Source of the DNA: Chlorops oryzae | Lineage: Eukaryota > Arthropoda > Insecta > Diptera > Chloropidae | Direction: 5' to 3' | NCBI GenBank assembly: GCA_020466095.1 | Contig: CM035807.1 | Location: 42,886,400-42,950,399 of the forward strand | DNA length: 64,000 nucleotides | Part shown: piece by piece, positions 33,924-46,000 of the stretch | Layout: each line of letters opens with the position of its first letter | Position numbering within the stretch: the stretch's first letter is position 1 | Translations under genes and position numbers: made by a program | Notes under the pieces: model-generated | Seen by the model: the letters and a program-made list of their open reading frames with translations, nothing else | Told to the model about the DNA's origin: nothing | Database searches by the model: none

Positions 33924-35216
33924 ACAGGTTGGCTGATAAGTCCCCGGTCTAACAAAGAAAAACACATTTTTTTGTCAAAATTCGTTTTTATTATACAACA
34001 TAGTTCCCTTCAAGAGCGATACAACGATTATAACGACCTTCCAATTTTTTGATACCATTTTGGTAGTACTCCTTCGGTTTTGCCTCAAAATAGGCCTCAG
34101 TTTCGGCGATCACCTCTTCATTGCAGCCAAATTTTTTCCCTGCGAGCATCCTTTTGAGGTCTGAGAACAAGAAAAAGTCGCTGGGGGCCAGATCTGGAGA
34201 ATACGGTGGGTGGTGAAGAAGTTCGAAGCCTAATTCATGAATTTTTGCCATCGTTCTCAATGACTTGTGGCACGGTGCGTTGTCTTGGTGGAACAACACT
34301 TTTTTCTTCTTCATATGGGGCCGTTTTGCCGCGATTTCGACCTTCAAACGCTCCAATAACGACATATAATAGTCACTGTTGATGCTTTTTCCCTCAAGAT
34401 AATCGATAAAAATTATTCCATGCCCATCCCAAAAAACAGAGGCCATTACTTTGCCAGCGGACTTTTGAGTCTTTCCACGCTTCGGAGACGGTTCAACCGA
34501 TCGCTGTCCACTCAGCCGACTGTCGATTGGACTCAGGAGTGTAGTGATAGAGCCATGTTTCATCCAATTGTCACATATCGACGCAAAAACTCTGGTGTAT
34601 TGCGAGTTAACAGCTGCAAACACCGCTCAGAATCATCAACACGTTGTTGTTTTTGGTCAAATGTGAGCTCGCGCGGCACCCATTTTGCACAGAGCTTTTT
34701 CATATCCAAATATTGATGAATGATATGACCAACACGTTCCTTTGATATCTTTAAGGCCTCTGCTATCTCGATCAACTTCATTTTACGGTCATTCAAAATC
34801 ATTTTGTGAATTTTTTTTATGTTTTCGTCGGTAACCACCTCTTTCGGGCGTCCACTGCGTTCACCGTCCTCCGTGCTCATTTCACCACGCTTGAATTTTG
34901 CATACCAATCAATTATTGTTGATTTTCCTGGGGCAGAGTCCGGAAACTCATTATCAAGCCAAGTTTTTGCTTCCACTGTAATTTTTCCCCTTCAGAAAAC
35001 AGTATTTTATCAAAACACGAAATTCCTTTTTTTCCATTTTTTTCACAATAACAAAAGTTGCTTCACAAAAGACGCTCTATCTCACAAACTAATTGACTTA
35101 CGGACGTCAAATTTTGACACGAATCATTTGAAGGTTGCCACTATATAAAAATAATATGCATTTAATACTAGCGACGCCATCTATGTGTCAGACCGGGGAC
35201 TTATCAGCCAACCTGT
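33924..35216 (-). mobile_element. Himar1-like mariner (irritans subfamily), copy 1
   Basis: The terminal repeats ACAGGTTGGCTGATAAGTCC at both ends and TA duplications (33922-33923, 35217-35218) are those of irritans-subfamily mariners. It lies at the broken 3' end of the copia-like element. Confidence 0.95.
33991..35037 (-). pseudogene. mariner transposase pseudogene, copy 1
   Basis: Closely resembles the Himar1 transposase along its length: EFRVLIKYC near the start, the HTH region (IIDWYAKFKRGEMSTEDG; EIAEALKISKERVGHIIHQ), WVPRELTF, and the catalytic blocks HQDNAPCHKS and PYSPDLAPSDFFLF (DD34D). The reading is split into frames 34976-34560 and 34623-33991, with a frameshift near 34565-34570 and one near the N-terminus (about 34980). 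The region with the first catalytic Asp (normally MDETW) is at the shifted junction. Confidence 0.93.
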
Positions 35217-35218
35217 TA

Positions 35219-35886
35219 TGGCGTTGAATCTGATTCGTTGTTATTAAGCATTTTCCCAATATCATTTAATTTCTAAGTGCAACTACTACTTCTTGCGTTC
35301 TGTTACGACATTTATGAAACCAAACGGCTATCTTTCTCATGAAGATTGTAAATTAATTTATTACGAAAAGCCACAAAAATTCAAAAACGCTGATTCTGTC
35401 TTCGCCTTCACTGCATTCTTCGTCTTGAATGTCTTGTCTTGATTTACTGATTCAATATTTTGGGAATGAAAATAAGTTATTACATGAAATTTTTATCTGT
35501 TTTCGATGGATGCTTATACTCGTAAGCCCTCTCCTCTTCACGCAAGCTCCTGCTTCGTCTGAACTTCAATAAATTCTCTTTTTTACTCTCAATATTTTTT
35601 ACTTTTCTTTTAAACTCTACGTTGATGTTATCTTTGACTTCAAAATTTCGAAAATCTTTCTTATGTTTCAACAGATTTTCCTCTTAATGCCGCCTTTATT
35701 TCTGTTGATAAATGTAGCAACAAAATCACTAGCAACACATATCAACAGCCACGATTCGAAAAATGTCCCTTACACTAGTTTGTAAACTTTATCAAAATTT
35801 TAATTGGGAACGCATTGCCACCGTTTGTAAACACAGTTCATAAAAGGGTTGGCAAATAAATTGAAAGCCCCTTACATGTGAGCTTA
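35219..35886. other. Unassigned sequence between mariner copy 1 and the next TIR element
   Basis: No copia LTR, no coding domain and no element end could be recognised. Confidence 0.4.
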
Positions 35887-37026
35887 AGGTGCTGATTATG
35901 TATGGCAACTTTTTTTTTAGTTTGGTTGCCTTTCGCCCAAGGCAACCAAATTGCGATTACGTATGGCAACTAGAACATGCAGCTGATTTTTTAGTTGCCT
36001 TGTTAGTTGCCTCACAAATTTTGTAGCGATTACGGATGGCAACGCTTTTTCCGTTCGGTTGCCTTAACAGTCAAAACAAGGCAACTGCTATTTAGCAGTT
36101 GCCTTTTCCATTTTTCAGTTGCCTGGGGGTGCTATAGTTCGTAAAATGGAACATAGTTAAATGAAATTTTTTTAAATACAAAAGTATTGTAATTATTGAT
36201 AGTTTTTATCTATTAAAGACAAAATGGTGATAGCAAAAAAAAAAATATTAACAAAAATTAAAGGAGGTTTTGGAACAGCATCCAGATATAGGGCGGTGAA
36301 AGATTTGGAATACATTTGCCGAATAGCTGAATCGTTAAGTACTAACTTTAATTTAATGAAATAATCCAATGATTCCATTAATGTACATGATTCTAGAATG
36401 TACTGAAATCCAGATTTTCTGTAAAGATCCAGTTTCGAAGAATTTTTTAAGCCTCTATTATGTTCCACATATTCGTCGCTCTAGAACATTTTGCTCTCCT
36501 TTTAGCACTATGCATATTGGTGTTTGTTCCAAAACCATATTAAAGACATTTCCACATCTATCCACGTCGCGTTTTATTCATCGAGTACATAGCGCGATGT
36601 CTCATTGCTTAGTTGAATTAAAAACAATTTAAATGGATTTTGAACGTGCCGGCTGCTTGGCTGTTGCAATTTCTTTAACGTGTTACGAATCCTCCTGTGC
36701 GCCCTGGTCTCTAATTTTCAGTGAGTAAAAAGATCTCCTAAATAACCTCCATATATTTCTTTTTATCGCGTAATTTGTGAACCTGATGCATAAACTTTAA
36801 AAAAAAACTGTTTCAAATCAACAAATTTCAAAAAATATTGATGCTTTCGTTGAAACATATGTTTTAGGTTGCCGAAAATGCTAGATTTTCAGTTGGCAAC
36901 GCGACGCAATAGTCAACCAAAATAAGTTGCCATCCGTAATCGCAATTTCTAGTTCGGTTGCCTTAATAGTTCGGTTGCCTCTGAGGCAACTCAACTTTTT
37001 TTGGTTGCCATACATAATCAGCACCT
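35887..37026. mobile_element. TIR element with many GGCAAC/GTTGCC motifs
   Basis: AGGTGCTGATTATGTATGGC (35887) is mirrored by GCCATACATAATCAGCACCT (ending 37026). About 200 bp at each end contain around ten copies each of gttgcc/ggcaac. The flanks are TTA and AAA, so the target duplication is unclear; a PIF/Harbinger origin is possible. No transposase. Confidence 0.75.
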
Positions 37027-37109
37027 AAATTCAAAAATAAAGCAACGCAGGCAACAAATGTCAAAAACTGAAATTAGCTTGCCCTGTTAAAAAACAAAAA
37101 TTAATTATA

Positions 37110-37981
37110 ACAAGTAAGGGTGTTATAGTCAGGCGAGCCTGGCAATAAAATATTCGACACAGACACACACGTTCAAATAATTTTGTTTAAATCTAGAAGT
37201 GTTTAAGTCCATAAGGGGCCCATCTGCCGACTTTTGTTAAATTTCTCTATGACAACCGCCCCTTTGCCACGCCCACCTTTCAAATTTTTACATATTCTAA
37301 TCGGAGGATTTAATAAAGGCTCAAATTCTACGTTTCGTTAAAATATTTCGAAAAGTCCGAATTTGAAGCAGTTTTGGAATTTTGGTGACAGACCCTAGTA
37401 CTGGAGGTACCCCTAATAATAGACCGATCAAGAAATTTTTTGGGGAGGATGATTATGGGTACAAAGGCAGGAAAAGAGCCAAATTTCGTTCAATTCCCAT
37501 TTGAATTTCGGGTGAAGGAGAGATTTCTCGAAAAACGCCCTTCTGCCGCGCCCACTTTTAATATTTTTGAAAATAATATTACTTGCCTCTAGACATGTTC
37601 AAATATCAAATTTCATCAAAATATCTTGAAAAACAACGATTTTAGTGCAGTTTTTGTGACTTTCATAACAGACCCTAGTACTGGAGGTACCCCTAAATAT
37701 GGTCCGATCGGGTCCATTCTCAAACTTGTTCTTACTTATGTCCCGGTTAGCACGCATACAAAATTTCGTTAAGATAGCTCAACTCCTTCGATAAGAAAAC
37801 TGTATACAGACAGACACACGGGCAGACGGACAGACGGACGGACATGTCTAAATCGAATCTCCTGGTGATGCTGATCATTTCTATATATATTTTGTATGGT
37901 CTATCTCGACTGGTTCTGGGTGTTACACACAACCACACAAACGCAATATACCCTTGACACAGAGTGTGTCGGGTATAAAAA
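37110..37981 (-). mobile_element. Helentron/DINE-like repeat, complete-looking copy
   Basis: On the minus strand it opens TATACCCGACACACTCTGTG then TCAAGGGTATA, a terminal stem-loop like the DINE-1 5' end. It then runs through the CTGTCCG microsatellite (37800-37845), two blocks with 'gtacctccagtactagggtct', 'gggcgtggcaaaggggcgg' and ends 'gcctgactataacaccctta-cttgtt'. About 870 bp, non-coding. Same family as 476-2806. Confidence 0.7.
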
Positions 37982-37984
37982 CAT

Positions 37985-38405
37985 GGAAATATCTGCACAA
38001 AAAAAGTTGCGACTGGCTGCAGTTATTGTGCTATTGAGCCATGAAGAGGAAGAGGCAGGGCGAAAACGTAAGCGAAGTGTGTGGATTCGCTAGCTTTTCT
38101 TAGAAAGAGAAGCAACAAGATTTTTCACGCATTTTTAACAAAAGCTGTAAGGAAATGACCCAGAACTATTTCGAAATTTAGTACGCATGAATGGTGAGGA
38201 CTTCTATTTTTTATTAGCGCGAGTTCGCTCGTTGATTCAGAAAAGAGACACTTATTATCGGAAGGCAATATCACCAGAAGAGTGGCTCGTGGTAACATTG
38301 CGCTATTTAGCAACTGAGGATAGCATGGGTAGTTTAAGACATCTATTTAAGATGTCCGATTCTACCATATCACTTATAATACCTGCGCTGCAATATACAA
38401 AACTC
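37985..38405 (+). pseudogene. PIF/Harbinger transposase N-terminal remnant
   Basis: Frameshifted pieces read KKLRLAAVIVLLSHEEEE and KRSVWIR, then FRNLVRMNGEDFYFLLARVR and RKAISPEEWLVVTLRYLATE with DSMGSLRHLFKMSDSTISLI. This is the conserved Harbinger N-terminal helix bundle (F...LRM....F..LL..V..LI.K.DT..R.AI...ERL..TLR.LATG.S..SL...F.IS.STIS). The catalytic part is missing; at 38406 the sequence changes. It is a different subfamily from the relic at 49802-50330. Confidence 0.75.
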
Positions 38406-38984
38406 TCCGCTATTATTTGATAGCACTGCTCGTCAGTAAAATCTAAATTACTTGCACGGCCTCGTTTTTTTTGGCAATGGTGTAGTTGGTTCTGAGGTAG
38501 TTTCCATTTCTTCAACATCACCAACTTATTTCAATTTTTCAATTTACGAACGAGCAGTCAACGGAAAACTCACTGGCAACGTCGTTGAAACATTTTCATC
38601 TTGCGTTGAAAGAGCCTTTACACTTGTTTACACATTAGTTGCCAATGAAAAGTTTCTGTCGTTGGCAATACAGCCAACTCGTTAATTGAATGGGTTGCAT
38701 TCGCTTCGAGCTACATTTTGGCTATGATTACAAAACCGTTTCTTAAATTTAATCCTACGGTTTTTCTCTAAATGGCTAATTTTTCTAAAATATATATTTA
38801 TTCAAAAAAGGTATCGAAATTCATCGTCAACAGTAAGAACTCTGGGTGAAAAAATTGTTATTAAAAGTTTTTGTACTCACCATATTGTATGCGTATTTTA
38901 ATATAGCTGTTATTCTTGTTGTTGGATGATGTCGCCTTTTACTTGCCCCGCTTTTTTCATTTTTTATTATTACATATATACATA
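38406..38984. other. Unassigned sequence, partly Harbinger-like in composition
   Basis: 38300-38690 has open frames on both strands without a recognised domain; the minus frame 38524-38303 could be an accessory Harbinger protein but nothing proves it. Confidence 0.35.
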
Positions 38985-38986
38985 TA

Positions 38987-40274
38987 TTAGGTGTAGTAAA
39001 AAGAAATCCATCATTTTTGCATTAAATTGAGGGCTTTATTTAAGATAGTTAGAATGACCCGATTAAGTTCAAATATGCGCCGTTTTGTTCGATAACTTGT
39101 TGCCATTTTAAAGGTAATTTCATTATGCCTCTCTCATAGAAGCCCTCGTTCCTATTAGCAAAAAATTGAGACAGTCGAATTTCAGAAGCCTCTCTTGAAG
39201 CGAATGTTTCACCAGCAAAATTGTTCGCCATGGACAGGAACAGATGGTCATCACTTGGTGCCAGGTCCGGACTATAAGGTGGATGCAGAAGAACCTCCCA
39301 ACCGAACTCCCGGAGCTTCTGGCGAGTCACTATCGATGTGTGTGGCCTGGCGTTGTCCTGATGGAACACAATTCCTCTCCTATTGGCCAAAGCTGGCCGC
39401 TTATGGGCGATTGCTTCCTTCAGACGGTCCAATTGTTGACAGTAGAGTTCCGAGTTAAGAGTTTTGCCGTATGGGAGCAGCTCATAGTAGATAATTCCCT
39501 GCCAATCCCACCAAACACACAGCAAAACCTTCCTGGCCGTCAATCCTGGCTTGGCCACCGTTTCCACCGGTTCACCGTGTTTCGACCACGACCGTTTTCG
39601 CTTGACGTTGTCGTAAGTGACCCACTTTTCATCACCAGTCACCAACCGCTTCAGAAATGGGTCGATTTTGTTGCGGTTCAGCAGCGATTCGCAGATGGAA
39701 ATTCGGTCTATGAGGTTTTTTGGGTTAACTCGTGTGGCACCCATACATCGAGCTTCTTTGTGTATCCAGCCTTATTCAAACGGTTCCAAACGGTTTTTTG
39801 TGCAATCTTTAGCTCTTTTGCAATCTAAACAGTGCTAACATGACGGTCGGACTCGATAACTTCCATGATTTTATCGACATTTTCGACAATTGGCCTTCCA
39901 GTGCGTGGTGCATCCTTGACATCGAAGTTACCGGAACGGAATCGACGAAACCAAAATTGCGCATGATTGGCTGTTACAGTATCAGGTCCATAAACGCTAT
40001 TCACATTTTCAGCCGCCTGGCTTACGTTTTCTCCCTTATCGAAGAAAAACTGTAAAATGTAGCGAATTTTCTCTTTGCTGATGTCCATCTTTGACAAGCT
40101 CTCAAACAAAACTGAATCAATCAATCAAAAAAGTGTCAAAAAAGCTTTTTTAGTAGGAACTGTCATCTTTCTAATGCCCCATAGCGGAACACGATCGGAC
40201 TTATACAACGCGAGATGCAGATAAATAACGCCATCTATTGGAAAAAATAATGGATTTCTTTTTACTACACCTAA
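38987..40274 (-). mobile_element. mariner-family element of a second subfamily (TTAGGTGTAGTAAAAAG ends)
   Basis: Both termini read TTAGGTGTAGTAAAAAGAAA in inverted orientation; the element is flanked by TA (38985-38986 and 40275-40276). It stops six bases short of the gypsy LTR at 40281. Confidence 0.93.
39049..40124 (-). pseudogene. mariner DD34D transposase pseudogene
   Basis: The N-terminal frame (40124-39825) has KIRYILQFFFDKGENVSQAA and FWFRRFRSGNFDVKDAPRTG, the mariner HTH region. The C-terminal frame (39744-39049) has VTGDEKWVTYDN with the first Asp, WWDWQGIIYYELL, HQDNARPHTS with the second and PYSPDLAPSDDHLF with the third, 34 residues after it. A stop and frameshift between 39744 and 39825 break the gene. 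It differs strongly from the Himar1-like copies. Confidence 0.9.
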
Positions 40275-40280
40275 TATATA

Positions 40281-40593
40281 TGTCGGAGAAGGCTTGTTAG
40301 CTGTGCCTTCGTTATACGTGGAAGGATCTTGTTGAGCCTGCATTATATTAGCTTGTCCCAGATATCGCAGTGTTATAAATTTTCTGTTCGAATCCTATTC
40401 TTCTTGTTTCATAAATATCTTCTTTCCTTTATATTTTTCCCAAGTCAATTAAATTCAATTCAATGCTTACTTGCCCCTTTTTTATTCTTTTCGAACGTGT
40501 AGTAGCACACTCGGAAAAAGCTCTACGCATTTCACCTCGATTTCTCTCATCATAAAACCATTGAATGTTTCATAAATATTAAAGTCATCGACA
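40281..40593 (-). repeat. 3' LTR of the 40-46 kb gypsy element
   Basis: 313 bp; about 90% similar to 46001-46325, from which it lacks 'ctggaaaact' among other small differences. Confidence 0.88.
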
Positions 40594-40689
40594 CGGCCAA
40601 CCTGACTATGACACGTCCTCGTCAAATTGAGAATAAATTTTACTTTTTTTTTATTGTTTTCTTTACAAACTTCTTACATGTCTTACTTA

Positions 40690-41968
40690 ACAGGTTGGCT
40701 GATAAGTCCCCGGTCTAACAAAGAAAAACACATTTTTTTGTCAAAATTCGTTTTTATTATCAAGAGCGATACAACGATTATAACGACCTTCCAATTTTTT
40801 GATACCATTTTGGTAGTACTCCTTCGATTTTGCCTCAAAATAGGCCTCAGTTTCGGCGATCACCTCTTCATTGCAGCCAAATTTTTTCCCTGCGAGCATC
40901 TGTTTGAGGTCTGAGAACAAGAAAAAGTCGCTGGGGGCCAGATCTGGTGAATACGGTGGGTGGGGAAGCAATTCGAAGCCTAATTCATGAATTTTTGCCA
41001 TCGTTCTCAATGACTTGTGGCACGGTGCGTTGTCTTGGTGGAACAACACTTTTTTCTTCTTCATATGGGGCCGTTTTGCCGCGATTTCGACCTTCAACCG
41101 CTCAAATAACGACATATAATAGTCACTGTTGATGGTTTTTCACTTCTCAAGATAATCGATAAAAATATTCCATGCCCATCCCAAAAAACAGAGGCCATTA
41201 TTTTTCCAGCGGACTTTTGAGTCTTTCCACGCTTCGGAGACGGTTCACCGATCGCTGTCCACTCAGCCGACTGTCGATTGGACTCAGGAGTGTAGTGATA
41301 GAGCCATGTTTCATCCATTGTCACATATCGACGCAAAAACTCGGGTGTATTGCGAGTTAACAGCTGCAAACACCGCTCAGAATCATCAACACGTTGTTGT
41401 TTTTGGTCAAATGTGAGCTCGCGCGGCACCCATTTTGCACAGAGCTTTTTCATATCCAAATATTGATGAATGATATGACCAACACGTTCCTTTGATATCT
41501 TTAAGGCCTCTGCTATCTCGATCAACTTCATTTTACGGTCATTCAAAATCATTTTGTGAATTTTTTTGATGTTTTCGTCGGTAACCACCTCTTTCGGGCG
41601 TCCACTGCGTTCACCGTCCTCCGTGCTCATTTCACCACGCTTGAATTTTGCATACCAATCAATTATTGTTGATTTTCCTGGGGCAGAGTCCGGAAACTCA
41701 TTATCAAGCCAAGTTTTTGCTTCCACTGTATTTTTTCCATTCAGAAAACAGTATTTTATCAAAACACGAAATTCCTTTTTTTCCATTTTTTTTTTCACAA
41801 TAACAAAAGTTGCTTCACAAAAGACGCTCTATCTCACAAACTAATTGACTTACAGACGTCAAATTTTGACACGAATCATTCGAAGGTTGCCACTATATAA
41901 AAATAATATGCATTTAATACTAGCGACGCCATCTATGTGTCAGACCGGGGACTTATCAGCCAACCTGT
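40690..41968 (-). mobile_element. Himar1-like mariner (irritans subfamily), copy 2
   Basis: Same ACAGGTTGGCTGATAAGTCC termini as copy 1, flanked by TA (40688-40689 and 41969-41970). Inserted in the gypsy element 97 bp inside its 3' LTR. Very similar to copy 1 over its entire length. Confidence 0.95.
40741..41798 (-). pseudogene. mariner transposase pseudogene, copy 2
   Basis: The start frame (41798-41094) is open for 234 codons and includes the first catalytic Asp (VTMDETWLYHYTPES), FWDGHG and, after a shift near 41150, degrades. The second frame (41115-40741) has MSLFERLKVEIAAKRPH, HQDNAPCHKS and PYSPDLAPSDFFLF. Small indels near 41150 separate the first Asp from the other two. The C-terminal end is altered by a short deletion near 40758. 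Confidence 0.93.
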
Positions 41969-42114
41969 TAAATTTAGTTAAAATGAAACTAGTGTGAAGA
42001 GCTGAACTTGGTGACGCAATACTGAATCGTGACATTTTCCTGGTCTAATTGTTCATCATACATTAAAAGTATGCACTTGTGCTTGTAATTTCGAATTGTT
42101 AATTATTTCGCTCG

Positions 42115-44600
42115 TTAGTTGATGTCTTTTTCAACATCTTTACACATTTCCTTTGCTTCTGATGTCTGTTTCAACATCTTCAATTCTTGATTCATTTCTG
42201 ATGTCTTTTTCAACATCTTCAACCCTCTCGGGACTGACCACTCGATCAATACTGACCTCTCTTTCAAGGCCTTCTGAAATGTCAACCTCACTGGTAAACT
42301 CACCATCAGGTAGGCTTCGTAAGGACTCATGAAGATATTTATACGTCCTTTTACTAGTCAACGATTTTAAGACATACCTGTCACCATCCAGAATTTCTGT
42401 AACCAGGAATGGGCCTCTAAACTTCGAATCTAATTTTGTTTGATGTCTTTCTTTAAATTTGACAATTTTAGCTTTGCCTTTATCAAACCTTTGCTTATCA
42501 TACATAGCGTTATTTCTCATGTTTTATATGGCCAGTGTTCTTACTTGAGTAAGGTCAACATTGTTCTCTTCACCAAAAGACACTAATCCAATCGGTTTTG
42601 CCATCTTCCCAATTAAGAGTTCTAGTGGGCGAAACTTAGTGACACGATTGACGGTACAATTCAAGGCTAACTGGACTTCTTTGAGAGCATCCTGCCACGA
42701 CCTGTGACTAGTTTCAACTGCTATTAGCAAGTTTTTCAACGTGCTCAGGACTCGTTCAACCTGACCATTTGCACGGCTCGCACCAGTTGCAATGAAATGA
42801 AGGTTTATGTTTTGAGAAGAGCAATAGTCACGAAATTCTTTACCAGTAAAGCATCTACCCTGATCAGCAATAACACAGAGGGCACCCCAAATATTGATAT
42901 TGAAGACTCTAAAGCCTTAGCGCAACTTTTTGAATCGATATTTAGCGTAAGATATAAGAAAACGTACTTTGTAAAAGCATCAACCTGAACTATAATATAC
43001 TCCTTTTGATTATTTTTACCACTTAACTGCCCGGTGATATCCATATGAATAGTATGCCATGGTATGCTAACTTTAGGAATAGGATGAAGTTCTGCTTATA
43101 ATTTGCCCGATACTGGCTTGGAAAACTTTTAAGTAATACCATTTTCAACGAACTTTCTAGCATACTTGGACATATTCTCGAACCAATAATGGTCATAAGC
43201 CTTATCAAGCGTCTTCTCCCACCCAAGATGCATGACCAACTCATAAATATGATTAATTACTGACCACTTGAGCCATCGAGGCACAACCGGCAAGCATCGC
43301 GTCCTTCCGTTCCTTTGGATCTTTCGATAAAGGATTCCAGATCGTATTTCCTACGTTTTTGCCACGTCTTCTTCCAATTCGTTATTACCTAATTTAGAAT
43401 TTATGGAAGAGGTTTCAACATCTCGCTGTTGTTCGGCACGAAGCCAATTTTCTGAAATGTCCGCTAGGTTTACTCGTTTCTCCTCTATTTTAACATTTTC
43501 TATGCGTTTTTTAGGGACAGGGTTTCGAGACAGAAAATGAACGTGTCCCATTCGTTTTCCTTCTCGATACTGTATGTCGAAGTCAAAGGATTGTAAGTAT
43601 GCCCACCAACGATGAACCCGCGGTGCTAAATCCATTTTAGTCCGGGAGGCTTTGAATGAGTTACAATCTGTGAAAACTACGAATTTTCGGCCTTGAAGAT
43701 AGTGACGGAAATGTTTTATAGAAATTACCACGGCCATCGTTTCCAATTCATACGAGTGATATTTTGATTAAGTTTGGGTTGTACTCTTACTATAATACTG
43801 GACAACATGAGGCTTATTGTCAATTTTGTGCAATAAAATGGAGCCACATCCTTCAGAACTGGCATCAGTATGCAGCTCTATAGGGTACTTAAGGTCAAAT
43901 ATTGTGAGTACAGGCTTGCTTTTCAAAACTGAAATTATTTGTTGACGGATATCTTCATGTTCTGGATTCCAACTAAATTTTCTTTTCCCAGAAGTTAGAA
44001 ATTAAAGGGGTTTCATTATTTCAGAAAATCTTGTTACGAATTGCCGAAAGTAGGAAGCTAATCCTATAAACTGTCTGAGCTGTGTGACTGAGAGCGGAGG
44101 AGGCAATGCTGTCAATGCCAATATTTTCCGTGGGTTTGGTTTTATTTCACCAGCTCTGACTTCATATCCTAAATACTCCACACTCCTTTTCAGGAAGGAA
44201 CATTTTTTGCTATTGAAAGAAAATCCAGCTTTAGTAAGTACCCCTAGAGTAACCTTAAGTCGTTCTAAGGCTTATTCTTTTGCAGACGCAACGATCATAA
44301 TATCGTCCATATAGGCTATTACATAGGAATGAGCAAGATTGCCTAACGCTGTCATAACAGCGCGTTGAAAAACTGCCGGAGCATTTTTAAGGCCAAACGG
44401 CATTGTCACATACTCAAACTGGCTATCTGGCGTTACGAAAGCCGTACATTCGATTGAATCTAGATGAAGTGGAATCTGATGAAACCCACTTGCCATATCA
44501 AGGCAGGAAAAATAAGTTGCTCCACTTAACCTATCAATTTCGGGTAAATTCGAGGTTTTCGAAGTAGAGGATATCTATCGGAAACGGTATTAGCATTAAG
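42115..44600 (-). pseudogene. gypsy pol pseudogene: reverse transcriptase, RNase H, integrase
   Basis: RT: MASGFHQIPLHLDSIECTAF and MPFGLKNAPAVFQRAV with catalytic AYMDDIMI (44496-44272). RNase H: VVISIKHFRHYLQGRKFVVF-TDCNS and VHRWWAYLQSFDFDIQYREG (43746-43500). Integrase core: MDITGQLSGKNN and YIIVQVDAFTKYVFLYLTLN (43044-42900). C-terminus: KFRGPFLVTEILDGDRYVL (about 42420-42365), a GPF/Y module. Many shifts and stops separate these pieces. Confidence 0.85.
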
Positions 44601-44788
44601 CTCGCAAAAGTCTACACAAAGACGATCGTAACCATCCTTTTTTTAAAAGCAACATTTGACTAGCAAATGGAGAGCAACTAGGACGGACGATGCTTGCATC
44701 CAGAAGCTCTGTTATTTTGCCTCTAATAGACATCCTCTCCTCCGGACTAAACCTATAAGGTCGTCAGATCTACATCCTTTTCGTTTTC

Positions 44789-45367
44789 TTAGCAAATATT
44801 TATGGTTTTGTTTTTGTTTATATTGAAGCTATCGGAAGTGATTGTAACGCTTAATCCAATACCTAAAATTTCACGACCAACAACTATACCATACTGTAAA
44901 TAATTGTCTAAAACTACATGTAGCAATATTTCTAGGGTATATGACGCTATCTGAACTTGACTCATTATTTGCAATATACTGCGTATAGTATTATTTCCGA
45001 TCCCTTTAAGGATGACCACGTTGTTGATTCTTTCCCCCGAGAACCTCTTCGATACGGTTTCCTTAATTAATGAACATTCAGCTCCCGAATCAAAACAAAA
45101 TGGAAAGAACTCACCGCCTTGACTCAATAAACCTTTTGGTTTGGCTACTGTGCATATGTTCACCCTTCTTTCCGAGTTCATACTGCTGTTACTGGACGGA
45201 GTCAAATTTGTATGTCTGGAGCACGCAGACGCGATATGGCCAACATCTCTGCAATTGAAGCAGGTAACCGCTTGTTGTTGTTGTCCAACCAAAGCTCTTC
45301 CGTGGTTCTGCTTCTTCGGAAAAGGCTCCGATTTCTTAAGACGACATTCCGTGATTTTGTGGCCCAA
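44789..45367 (-). pseudogene. gypsy nucleocapsid-protease segment
   Basis: One open frame holds the zinc knuckle CFNCRDVGHIASACSR, then the aspartyl protease site FCFDSGAECSLI and the conserved VVGREIL block near its end. A basic GHKITECRLKK segment at the start is a partial second knuckle. Confidence 0.8.
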
Positions 45368-45483
45368 CTTCCCCCAAAAATTACATTTTATATTAGGCGT
45401 AGTGAGCGACGCAATCTGTTGTCAAACTGAGCCGTGTGATCAAGAGTAACCGACACAGCTATTTCCTCCGCACCCATTGTTTT

Positions 45484-45903
45484 CTACCTGGACATAAGCG
45501 ATGTGACAAGACGGCTTCCATAAGAATAAAGACATTCTCCTTCGTTAGGGCGCCCACTTAATACGTCGAGCATGAATGCTGTAGGAGTCTCAACGCCTTC
45601 AAACCGGTGAACGAAAATCTCCTTGATTTGCAGCCACGACATTCCAGGGAAACAAACTTGCGACAGCCACTCCGACGCGATGCCATTTAGGGATTTGCTG
45701 AGGGCTATTACTAGTGCACATCCCTCTAATGGGTGCTCTGATAAGACAATATCGGCCGTATGACACCACGAATGCGCATCAAATCCTGACACGTCTGGCT
45801 CGAATTCTAACAGAATGCGCATCAAATCCTGACACGTCTGGATCGAATTCTGGCAGAGAGATACTTTTCGTTGCAGGCTTTGTTTCCTTCGATCCTTGTT
45901 AGG
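45484..45903 (-). pseudogene. gypsy gag (capsid) remnant
   Basis: FDAHSWCHTADIVL, ALVIALSKSLNGIASEWLSQ and SWLQIKEIFVHRFEG follow the retrotransposon capsid pattern (.W...e..., AL...L.G.A..W, W..l...f...F). A 38-bp direct duplication at 45772-45845 (gaatgcgcatcaaatcctga) lies at its N-terminal side. Confidence 0.7.
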
Positions 45904-46000
45904 ATTTAATCAGCTCCATAAAATTTCGATTTTGTGCTTCGAAAAGGATAGGTCATTGCTGGTTTATATTTTCGGACTGAGGGCTGGTTCCCACTTCTGA

